Assembly (NCBI GenBank): GCA_902465645.1 | Contig: CABQNX010000045.1 | Span: 1 to 7,784, forward strand | Source: an uncultured Peptoniphilus sp. | Lineage (GTDB): Bacteria; Bacillota; Clostridia; Tissierellales; Peptoniphilaceae | Length of the DNA: 7,784 bases | Direction of reading: 5' to 3' | In this document: positions 1-6,359 of the stretch, in pieces | How positions within the stretch are numbered: position 1 is the first letter of the stretch | Layout of the letters: every line of letters starts with the position of its first letter | Notes under the pieces: generated by a model | The model's input: the letters and a program-made list of their open reading frames with translations, nothing else | Databases searched by the model: none | Told to the model about the DNA's origin: nothing | Translations under genes and position numbers: made by a program

Positions 1-718
1 CAGAAACTTCTTTTGTATCTGCATCTGCTGGTGGAGTAACTTTAACGCTTCCATCTTCTTCAGCTGAAATAGTTGGTGCTGCTGGAGCTGTTGTGTCAGC
101 TGTATCTTTCTTTGTCTTAGCAGTAGCTTCATCTGATTCATTATTAGAATTATCTTTAGCTTTAGCTTTTACATCTGATTCATCAGCAACTTTGTCAGCC
201 GGTATTGTGATAACGCCGGTATTTTCATCAATAGAGATTCCTTCCGGTGCATCTTGAGGGAGCTTCCACTTTCCATTTTCTTTAGTTGCAGTAACTGTAA
301 CAGGTTTTGTTGCTCCTGTCGGAGTGTAAGTTACAGAAACTTCTTTTGTATCTGCATCTGCTGGTGGAGTAACTTTAACGCTTCCATCATCATTTGCTTC
401 TACTGTTGGTGCTTTTGGTGCTGTTGTATCGTTTGAGTTTGCTGTAGCTTCTGGTGATTCTTGTTTGCCAGCTTTTTCTTTTGCTTTTACTTCTTCATCC
501 TTAGATAGTATGCTTGCTGGGATTGTTACTGTACCAGTTTCTTTGTCTATCTTTATAGATGGGTCTGTTCCATCTGCTAGTGTCCAGTTTCCGTCTACAC
601 CTTTTGTTGCTGTAACAGTTGTTGTTGGATCTCCAAATGATATTTCTAGTTTATCAGATTCTTTATTATTTGGTGATACTTTTACACTACCGTCAGCTAC
701 TGCTTCTACTGTTGGTGC
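1..718 (-). repeat. Ig-like (Bap/bacterial Ig type) tandem repeats at the 3' side of the surface gene
   Basis: Three units follow one another in the surface protein: residues 1427-1525 (99 aa, diverged), 1526-1636 (111 aa) and from 1637 to the edge. Each opens with AP(T/K)..., has a DGSVKV strand, and the complete units contain a DG(N/K)W turn, a TGxxTIPA strand and a Lys/Glu/Asp-rich linker (VKAKAKDNSNNESDEATAK). This is the pattern of bacterial Ig-like repeats in biofilm-associated proteins. Positions 1-55 and 334-388 are identical over 55 nt at a spacing of 333 nt, exactly 111 codons. This points to recent duplication or ongoing homogenisation, and to more copies left of the window. Confidence 0.85.
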
Positions 719-3700
719 TTTAAGTTTTTCAATAACTGTATCATCTTGTGAAAGTTGTCCAACTTTTTGGTCGTCACCAGTTCCTTGTGTTACTGTTACT
801 GCACCATTGTCAGAAACTGTAATTTCGACATCTTCTGGAAGATCTGAATTTGCTTCCTTAACAGCTGCAATAACTTTATCTTTTTCTTCTTTTGTTAATT
901 TTGTCTTATCTGCAACTTCTGTTTTTGCTGGTGGCACTAATTTAATTATATTATCACTAGCTTCTGCTGCCTTAACTGTTTTAGCTGCTTCGATATTTTT
1001 GTTGCCATCTGTTCCCATAGGTACTGTTACTGTACCATCGTCTGCAACTTGGATTTCTTCGTCTTTGAAGTCTAAGTCTTTATTAGCTGCCTTAACTGCG
1101 TCTTTTACAGCTTGTTTTTCTTGTTCAGTAAGTTTAGCAGGGTTAGCAACTGTTGTTTTTTCTGGGTCATTTAATGTTTTGCCAGCTCTATCAAACGGTT
1201 TTACTGTGTCTTTGCCTTCTAATTTACCAGTCTTTTTACCATCTGCACTTGTTACTGTTACATTACCCTTATTATCTACTTCAATCTTATCGTCATTAGC
1301 AAGATTATTCTTTGCTTTAACTGCTTCGGCAACTTTATCTCTTTCTGCTTGTGTTAAATCTGTTATATCTTTTACTTCAGTTTTAGCCGGTGCTTGTAAA
1401 TCAAGTATTGTATCTCTTTGTACAACTGTTTGTTCTGGTTTAAATGAACCTGTCTTACCACCTTGGTTAATCTTTACAGATCCGTCATCGTTTACAGTAA
1501 TATCATCATCTGTAAAGTTTCTGTCCGGATTGGCTGCCTTGATAGCATCTTTAACAGCTTGTTTTTCTTCTGTTGTTAAAGAATTCTTATTTTCAACAGG
1601 AACCGGTTTCTTCGGTGGGTTGAAGTTGTTTTGAACTTCTTTTTGCGTAACTGTCTTGTCTGGAGTTAATGTTCCAGTCTTGCCGTCTTTTGTAACTGTT
1701 ACTGTACCGTCTTCGGCTACTGTTACATCAGCTTCTTTTATTCCTTTATCTTTATTTGCTTCAACAACTGCTTTCTTAACCTTATCAATTTCGTCTGATG
1801 TTAATGATTTTAAATCTTTAACTTCAACTTTTTCTGGATCATTTAAAGTTAACGGCTCTTTATTAGTCTTTTCCCAAACTGCATATACAGTCTTAGGTGC
1901 TGTTACATTATCTAAGATTCCATCAGTTGGTGCTGTAGCATCTTTCTTATCTGCCCAGCCTTTGAAAGTATATCCTTCTCTTGTTGGATTAGCTGGTGCT
2001 GTAACATTGCCACCTTCAACTTTAACATTTGTTGTGTCCTTACCGTCACCAAACTTGCCTTCGTTTGCATCAAAAGTAACTGTTATTTCGTCTGAATAAA
2101 TAGCATAAACAACTAGGTGTTTTGTTACTGGTGTTTCATTAGTAAAGATTTGATCTTTTGTTAACTTACCAAAAGCATCAGCTGTAACTACTGCCTTATC
2201 TCCTAATGCTGTCTTACCTGCTTCAGTAACCCAGCCTAAGAAGTTCTTGCCATCTAGTTTTGGTGCTTCCGGGAATTTATCTCCAGTGTTTGCTTCAACA
2301 TTTGCACCTTCGAAGCCGTTAGCTGCATAGCCATCTTCTCCGTAGAACTTAGTATTGTCTGGAACGATTTTAACAACTTTCTTTGTGCCGTCAGACCAAG
2401 CACCTTCTGTTGTATCGAATAGAACTCTTGCTCTAACTCTTGTTTCATATAGGTCGGATGGAAGTGATGAACCGTCTGATGCTGTAGAAACAAACTTCAT
2501 ATCCTTTAATAAAGTTAGTGGTGTTTCAGTCTTATCTTCTGAATGATAAGGAAGCATCTTTGTAAGGTCTACCTTGTATTCGTAGGCTCTGTATTCTTTG
2601 CTATCTCCTGCAAATTGAGCATCAAAGATATCAGACTTAGGAATAGTAATCATCTTACTTACATCATCTCCGACTAAATTACCATCCTTGTCGTATTCGT
2701 TTTCGGCAGCTTCAACTTTTGCGTAAAGTTTGCCAACTCTTCCTTTTTCATAAAGAGTTCTTACCTTACCACCATCATACTTAGTGTAACCAACGAATTT
2801 TTTTGTGTCTTTCATAAAGTCTTCATTAGTTCCAGTAAATGCTCTTGGATCCTTATAGAAGTCATCTGTTCCTTCTGCATAATCATTTGTAAATAACAAT
2901 TGATATGGTGTATAAAGTGATTTATTTACTGAAAGTATTGAAGATGTATCAGAGGAGTCAGTCCAAGTAAGTCCTTTTACTCTTTCAGTAGATTTTTCTA
3001 TTGGTTTATATTTAAAACTAGATGTTTGATCTTCAAGTTTATTTCCATTTTCATCGTATGATTCTACAATGATATCTGCGCCCGGTTGTAATTTTTTAGT
3101 GTTTAAATAGAAAGTTCCACCTGCACCACCATCAGTGGCTGCATTAGATACTCCTGTTAGAATTCTATCTTTGTCTGAATACTTCCAAAGTACTTTAGGT
3201 TTAAATTCCATAGAACTTTCTGTTCCGTCAGCTAGAGTATATTTTAATACAAAGTGACCTTTTTTACCCTCTTTGAAAATGTGCATTGTAATATTTCTAT
3301 CATTATTTAGAGTTAAGGTCGCTGCACCTTTATTACGTTTGGTTGCATTATTAATCTCTAAGAAGTTGACTGGGTCATTGTGATTTGTTGTATAAGGCAT
3401 GTAAATTTTTAGCTTGTCTCCAGCCTTTACAGTTGCCCCTTCTCTTAAATCAAACTTAAATACGCCTTTAGCATATTCTTCAATTTTTTCGATACCTTTG
3501 TCACTTGTTATATAGTATGAGTAGTAGCCCTGTTGTTTACGAATAATGGCATCATCGTTTCCGATTTGAATCATTATTTGTCCACCTGTTGGATCACTAG
3601 TAGTGTCGATTATAAAAGATTCGCCTTCATGAGCTACAAAGTCACTGTCATATGTTTTTTCATAGATAACCCATCCATCTTTATTTGGATTAGTCCAACC

Positions 3701-4996
3701 GGATATCATAGAGTAATCAAGCTTTCTAGTCTTATTTCCTCCACTTAATTCATCTCTACCTGCAAAGGTATCTTCAAATTTAGTCTTATCTACAACATAA
3801 TCTATACCAGTGATGTAGTATCCTTGTATCATTGTGTATTGGTCGTGATTTGTAACTTCAACTTTATTTATTCCATTTTTTTGGAAATCATGTGTAGCTA
3901 TAACTAGGTAAGCAAGCTTACCATCAGTCGTTTTATTGAAGTCTGTTAGCTTTACACCGACATTTTTTGACCATTTTGATTTAAGTCTTGTGTTTTCAAA
4001 AACATTTACATAGGCAACATTGCCATCTTTATCAGCTTTTAGATATTTAAGAAGATTTGCATCAAAAGCTTGTGTAAAGGCAATTTGTTCTCCGCCTACT
4101 GTAGGTATAGCAGCATTTCCAGCTCTTTGACCTGTATATTGTGTTCTGATTATACCTAAATTAGACTTGTCATCGTATTGCTTTGGATTGGCAATAAATT
4201 CTGACATAAAAGATTCTTGGGCAGTCGCATTTTTACCATCTGATTGGTAACCGCCCTTGATGAATAGTCTGTTTACCTTATCGTCAAGAGAAACTGATGT
4301 TGTCTTAGTATAAGTAGAGTAGTCCATGGCTGTTCCCTTAGGTGCGTATGAGTAAACTCTTACACCCTTATCGTCAGTAAGTCTCATTTGTACAATGTAG
4401 TTCTTTTGACCTAAATCTTTAATTGTAACGCCTTCGTTTAAAACTAGGTTGATAGGTAGGTTCTTTCTTTGGTTTGTTAAGTCGCCCCTTGCCTTTCCTA
4501 AGTCAACCATTCTTTCCTTACGGTCGTTAAATGGTGTTAGTGGGTAAGTGTCACTTTGTTCATTACCTGTTACAGTTAATCCCACCATATATGACTTGTC
4601 ATAGTCGATGTATTGGTCTAGCTCTCCAAAGTTAAATAGAGCTCTGTACCAAACAGCAGTAGCTGCTGCACCCTTTTCCTTGTAGACAAGTCTAAGCACT
4701 GTTCTGCCATTGGCATCGACAAAGTTACCGTCGTAATCAATGTCAGTCATTTCGACTGGATCGGATGTTGTAACCCTCACTAGTCTTTGATTGTCGCCTA
4801 CTTTCCAACGACTCTTGTCTTTAATTCTGTTTTCCCAGTTTGCTTTCTTGTAGTAAGTCGCACTTGTTGTTGCTTCTGCTGCAGGTTGGTCTGCAGGTCC
4901 AGCTAATGCTGTGAAAGCACCAAGTGGTACTAGCGTTATCATCATGACAAACGCAAGTACTAAACTGAGTGTTCTTTTTAAATGATTTTGATTCAT
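1..4996 (-). CDS. Giant secreted multi-repeat surface protein (adhesin-like), 5' part, runs off left edge
   Basis: The minus frame stays open from the ATG at 4996-4994 to the left edge: 1,665 codons without a stop. Residues 1-32 are a typical signal peptide: basic start (MNQNHLKRTLSL), hydrophobic core (VLAFVMMITLVPLGAF) and an ALA cleavage site after A32. Residues ~33-877 form a long, Asp/Lys/Tyr/Thr-rich ectodomain that I do not recognise. Residues ~878-1043 hold two InlB B-type (Listeria-Bacteroides) repeats, the second canonical (VTFDANEGKF, GYTFKGWADK, VYAVWEK). Residues 1051-1426 are five ~75-residue repeats. From 1427 come Ig-like repeats (DGSVKVTPPADADTKEV, GVITIPADKV). Proteins of this build are exported and normally anchored to the wall by a C-terminal sorting signal, which would lie outside the window. 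An SD (GGAGGAGAT) sits about 7 nt before the ATG. The likely role, by inference only, is adhesion or biofilm; no ligand can be named. Confidence 0.93.
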   Translation of the reverse strand, partial: MNQNHLKRTLSLVLAFVMMITLVPLGAFTALAGPADQPAAEATTSATYYKKANWENRIKDKSRWKVGDNQRLVRVTTSDPVEMTDIDYDGNFVDANGRTVLRLVYKEKGAAATAVWYRALFNFGELDQYIDYDKSYMVGLTVTGNEQSDTYPLTPFNDRKERMVDLGKARGDLTNQRKNLPINLVLNEGVTIKDLGQKNYIVQMRLTDDKGVRVYSYAPKGTAMDYSTYTKTTSVSLDDKVNRLFIKGGYQSDGKNATAQESFMSEFIANPKQYDDKSNLGIIRTQYTGQRAGNAAIPTVGGEQIAFTQAFDANLLKYLKADKDGNVAYVNVFENTRLKSKWSKNVGVKLTDFNKTTDGKLAYLVIATHDFQKNGINKVEVTNHDQYTMIQGYYITGIDYVVDKTKFEDTFAGRDELSGGNKTRKLDYSMISGWTNPNKDGWVIYEKTYDSDFVAHEGESFIIDTTSDPTGGQIMIQIGNDDAIIRKQQGYYSYYITSDKGIEKIEEYAKGVFKFDLREGATVKAGDKLKIYMPYTTNHNDPVNFLEINNATKRNKGAATLTLNNDRNITMHIFKEGKKGHFVLKYTLADGTESSMEFKPKVLWKYSDKDRILTGVSNAATDGGAGGTFYLNTKKLQPGADIIVESYDENGNKLEDQTSSFKYKPIEKSTERVKGLTWTDSSDTSSILSVNKSLYTPYQLLFTNDYAEGTDDFYKDPRAFTGTNEDFMKDTKKFVGYTKYDGGKVRTLYEKGRVGKLYAKVEAAENEYDKDGNLVGDDVSKMITIPKSDIFDAQFAGDSKEYRAYEYKVDLTKMLPYHSEDKTETPLTLLKDMKFVSTASDGSSLPSDLYETRVRARVLFDTTEGAWSDGTKKVVKIVPDNTKFYGEDGYAANGFEGANVEANTGDKFPEAPKLDGKNFLGWVTEAGKTALGDKAVVTADAFGKLTKDQIFTNETPVTKHLVVYAIYSDEITVTFDANEGKFGDGKDTTNVKVEGGNVTAPANPTREGYTFKGWADKKDATAPTDGILDNVTAPKTVYAVWEKTNKEPLTLNDPEKVEVKDLKSLTSDEIDKVKKAVVEANKDKGIKEADVTVAEDGTVTVTKDGKTGTLTPDKTVTQKEVQNNFNPPKKPVPVENKNSLTTEEKQAVKDAIKAANPDRNFTDDDITVNDDGSVKINQGGKTGSFKPEQTVVQRDTILDLQAPAKTEVKDITDLTQAERDKVAEAVKAKNNLANDDKIEVDNKGNVTVTSADGKKTGKLEGKDTVKPFDRAGKTLNDPEKTTVANPAKLTEQEKQAVKDAVKAANKDLDFKDEEIQVADDGTVTVPMGTDGNKNIEAAKTVKAAEASDNIIKLVPPAKTEVADKTKLTKEEKDKVIAAVKEANSDLPEDVEITVSDNGAVTVTQGTGDDQKVGQLSQDDTVIEKLKAPTVEAVADGSVKVSPNNKESDKLEISFGDPTTTVTATKGVDGNWTLADGTDPSIKIDKETGTVTIPASILSKDEEVKAKEKAGKQESPEATANSNDTTAPKAPTVEANDDGSVKVTPPADADTKEVSVTYTPTGATKPVTVTATKENGKWKLPQDAPEGISIDENTGVITIPADKVADESDVKAKAKDNSNNESDEATAKTKKDTADTTAPAAPTISAEEDGSVKVTPPADADTKEVS
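719..1846 (-). repeat. Five tandem ~75-residue modules of the surface protein
   Basis: Copies at residues 1051-1125, 1126-1199, 1200-1274, 1275-1352 and 1353-1426 (DNA 1622-1846, 1400-1621, 1175-1399, 941-1174 and 719-940). Each has a proline-containing entry (DPEKVEV, PPAKTEV), an amphipathic helix with the pattern LTxEEKxxVxxAVKxAN, a beta segment DxGxVTVT, and a short GxL...(D/Q)xTV exit. The copies are clearly related but diverged, unlike the near-identical Ig repeats downstream. They resemble stalk modules of Gram-positive adhesins, perhaps near the atypical or long Rib families, but I cannot assign a named domain with confidence. Confidence 0.8.
1868..2365 (-). repeat. Two InlB B-type (Flg_new / Listeria-Bacteroides) repeats in the surface protein
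   Basis: Residues ~971-1043 read as a canonical repeat: VTFDANEGKF at the start, PTREGYTFKGW in the middle and KTVYAVWEKT at the end. Residues ~878-970 are a more diverged copy with KFYGEDGY, FLGWVTEAG and HLVVYAIYSDE. The family (PF09479-like) is common in surface proteins of Firmicutes and forms small beta-grasp-like stalk or linker units. They separate the unrecognised N-terminal ectodomain from the long repetitive stalk. Confidence 0.82.
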
Positions 4997-5003
4997 ATAT
5001 AAA

Positions 5004-5011
5004 TCTCCTCC
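5004..5011 (-). promoter_or_regulatory. Shine-Dalgarno site of the surface protein gene
   Basis: On the minus strand the sequence reads GGAGGAGAT just before TTTATAT and the ATG at 4996-4994. The purine block is a strong match to anti-SD, with spacing of about 7-9 nt. It fixes the start codon together with the signal peptide that begins there. Confidence 0.85.
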
Positions 5012-5021
5012 TTCATATTAT

Positions 5022-5050
5022 ATTATAGTATATATTGAAAATATTGTCTA
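5022..5050 (-). promoter_or_regulatory. Predicted sigma-A-type promoter of the surface protein gene
   Basis: On the minus strand there is a -35 of TAGACA (5045-5050, 5 of 6 to TTGACA), a 17-nt spacer and a perfect -10 TATAAT (5022-5027). Transcription would start around 5012-5016, which leaves a short leader holding the SD. This is the only promoter of this quality upstream of the gene. Phased A-tracts lie directly upstream (5054-5101). Confidence 0.72.
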
Positions 5051-5287
5051 TCATTTTTTGGCTATTTCAGTGGATTTTTACAAATTTTTTTGTATTTTTT
5101 TACCGAATTTACTCAAATCATGTCATTCATTTTAATAAGTTTGGATAATCTATTAAAAATTAAAACCGAAAGCTTAATAAAAATCTTTAGTTAATAAAAT
5201 TTTATTGCATTTAACAAACAAAAAACTTTACCTCAATTCGTTTTTCTGTTCACGATTTCTTATCGAAATTTTTCAAGCAATTTTTCG
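5051..5287. other. AT-rich divergent intergenic region with phased A/T-tracts
   Basis: No gene is supported here. Minus-strand A-tracts at 5054-5059, 5075-5079, 5085-5091 and 5095-5101 have centres about 20.5, 11 and 10 nt apart, so they fall on one face of the helix just upstream of the -35 at 5045-5050. Such an arrangement can bend DNA or act as an UP element. A perfect 14-nt palindrome AATAAAATTTTATT lies at 5193-5206, and TTAATAAAA occurs twice (5174-5182, 5191-5199). The regulator remnant's frame is open back to 5198 but has no good start or SD. Confidence 0.5.
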
Positions 5288-5800
5288 GTGGTCCGCTATT
5301 GTTTTACACCAAATCCCGTAATAAGTTTAGAATTTTTGAGAGTTGTTATTCTTACAATGTACATTCTTGCAATTTGGGCAAGTTATACGTTTTTATATGT
5401 TTTTTATTGTAAGCCGTTTTTCTATGTAAAGATTGTAGCTGTAACGAGTATGTCGGAAGACTCTTGGATGGAACGTGCGAGGGAAATGGGCATAGAAAGT
5501 TTTTGGCACAAGGACGTCTCGGAAGAAACGATTTTAGATGTTATTAAAAGAACTTTGGCAGGCGAGTCAATCTATCCGAATTCAACTCACGAGGTTACGC
5601 TCGAACTTGCAAAATTAACTGAATTTACGCCTAGGGAGATTCAAGTTTTACGTCTTCTAACGACATGGGCGGGAAATGAAGAAATCGCAGCAAAGTTAAA
5701 AATTTCACAAAATACCGTTAAAACACATATAAAGCATCTTTTGGAAAAAACGGGTTTTCCAACAAGAACACAGCTTACAATCAAATCACGCACTACCTGA
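5288..5800 (+). pseudogene. 5'-truncated NarL/LuxR-family response regulator (likely pseudogene)
   Basis: Residues ~47-170 match the second half of a NarL/FixJ-type response regulator: receiver beta-4 with its conserved Thr (VKIVAVTSM, T53), the conserved receiver Lys (FWHKD, K75), and a LuxR-type HTH at ~112-157 (FTPREIQVLRLL, NEEIAAKL, NTVKTHIKHLLEKTG). Family members are about 200-220 residues; the first ~80, with the acidic pocket and phosphoacceptor Asp, are missing. Residues 1-46 are instead a hydrophobic stretch (one likely membrane helix, ~17-43) unrelated to a receiver. The GTG at 5288 has no SD. The HTH position usually held by Gly (before xxN) is Trp127. After the TGA at 5798-5800 the frame reads Phe-Val-Ile-stop (5801-5812), like the usual end of such regulators, so the stop may be a late nonsense change. 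An internal ATG at 5468 with a weak GGAAG could give an HTH-only product. Confidence 0.75.
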
Positions 5801-5931
5801 TTTGTAATCTAAGATGACTGATAAAGAAATTGTTGGAGATGAGTAGAGTGAATAATTTTAAAAGATAGTGGGGGAAGATTATCGGAATAAAATCGAAGTT
5901 GTATGTAAAGATATGGAGCAAATAGCGAAAT

Positions 5932-5963
5932 AAAAAAACAGCACCGCATGGTGTTGTTTTTTT
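5932..5963 (+). terminator. Rho-independent terminator (probably bidirectional) after the response-regulator remnant
   Basis: Arms 5932-5945 (AAAAAAACAGCACC) and 5950-5963 (GGTGTTGTTTTTTT) pair over 14 positions with a single G-T wobble around a GCAT loop. An A-run before and a T-run after make it a hairpin with a U-tail on either strand. It would end plus-strand transcription coming from the regulator remnant. Confidence 0.85.
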
Positions 5964-6047
5964 ATGGATTTATGTGTGAATTGTGAGCGGGAATTAATGC
6001 TTATTGTGGCAGATTGAAGTGACTTTGCGTGAGAGGGGGGTAGATTA

Positions 6048-6107
6048 ATGGATTTGCATAAAGGAAGGCGTGTTTTTAAGCGGCTCATAAATTTTAGTGT
6101 CGTCTAA
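6048..6107 (+). CDS. Possible 19-residue basic small ORF
   Basis: The ATG at 6048 opens a frame MDLHKGRRVFKRLINFSVV ending in TAA at 6105-6107. A purine block GAGAGGGGGG lies about 7 nt upstream, close to SD spacing. The peptide is strongly basic (five Lys/Arg) with a hydrophobic end. It sits between two terminator-like hairpins (5932-5963 and 6162-6201). Nothing identifies a function; an ORF of this size can easily arise by chance. Confidence 0.2.
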   Translation: MDLHKGRRVFKRLINFSVV

Positions 6108-6161
6108 ATCATGAAATGACAATAGGGGAGATGTGAAATAAAAAAATCTCCTGAATATTGT

Positions 6162-6201
6162 AATGCCCCCTTATTTCCGCGTCCGGATTTAAGGGGGCAT
6201 T
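6162..6201 (+). terminator. Strong hairpin, likely rho-independent terminator between convergent ends
   Basis: Arms 6162-6173 (AATGCCCCCTTA) and 6190-6201 (TAAGGGGGCATT) are perfectly complementary over 12 bp. A second small stem, TCCG (6176-6179) with CGGA (6184-6187), caps it. The plus strand continues TTAAATTTTGTTTT, a loose U-tail, so it reads best as a plus-strand terminator. On the minus strand it begins about 11 nt after the stop at 6213, so it could also end transcription of the ATPase and tail; the T-run there is only further on (6140-6147). Confidence 0.75.
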
Positions 6202-6212
6202 TAAATTTTGTT

Positions 6213-6359
6213 TTATTTAATTTCCCAAACAACGGTAACAGTGTCGGCGAGATCTATGTCATCAGCCTCTATGTCAATGTCGTATGAGTCTGTCGGTATG
6301 GCTATCATTTTGGATTCAAGAGCAAAAGTGTTTATCGGACTTGAACTGAAATAAATCTT
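6213..6359 (-). pseudogene. 48-codon acidic open tail in frame after the ATPase stop; possible 3' gene remnant
   Basis: Directly after the ATPase TAG (6362-6360) the same minus frame stays open for 48 sense codons to TAA at 6215-6213, ending DLADTVTVVWEIK. The part from the ATG at 6308 (31 codons, MIAIPTDSYDIDIEADDIDL...) is very acidic, with an alternating beta-strand-like end. No SD precedes that ATG, so I do not call it an independent gene. It resembles the final strand of an Ig-like or surface-protein domain, but that is only an impression. It ends 11 nt before the strong hairpin at 6162-6201, as a real 3' end would. Options: remnant of a replaced gene, former ATPase extension cut off by a nonsense change, or chance. 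Confidence 0.35.

Larger units (their letters stand above)
5801..6161. other. Intergenic stretch with gene debris and hairpins
   Basis: No confident gene. A GTG-initiated 21-codon frame at 5868-5933 (ends VVCKDMEQIAK) stops exactly at the terminator hairpin but lacks an SD. It could be the tail of a lost gene. A 19-codon ORF lies at 6048-6107 (described separately). An interrupted inverted repeat spans 6119-6161: ACAATA/TATTGT outer arms and GGAGA (6127-6131)/TCTCC (6147-6151) inner arms around an A-rich loop. The minus-strand frame 5879-6088 crosses the terminator and looks spurious. Confidence 0.45.

Noticed and set aside
465..2099. Two long plus-strand frames (465-1634 and 1656-2099), Ser/Phe/Leu/Thr-rich
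   Set aside because: They are antisense shadows of the repetitive surface gene. The minus frame is open without a break, has a signal peptide, SD, promoter and recognisable domains; the plus frames have none.
3533..3748. Plus-strand 71-codon frame
   Set aside because: Antisense to the surface gene's ectodomain with no SD or domain.
5814..5846. Tiny ORF MTDKEIVGDE right after the regulator remnant
   Set aside because: Ten codons, no SD and no context to support translation.
5970..5990. Lac-operator-like string AATTGTGAGCGGGAATT near 5977-5993
   Set aside because: Twelve bases match the left part of lacO, but the other half-site is absent, no LacI-family gene or target promoter is present, and the setting is decayed intergenic DNA. 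Most likely chance.
5879..6088. Minus-strand 69-codon frame
   Set aside because: It crosses the terminator hairpin at 5932-5963, has low-complexity composition, no SD and no recognisable domain.
6119..6161. Possible miniature transposable element (inverted repeat ACAATA...TATTGT)
   Set aside because: The arms are only 6 nt plus 5 nt with an asymmetric gap, and no target-site duplication is visible. Better seen as a weak hairpin.
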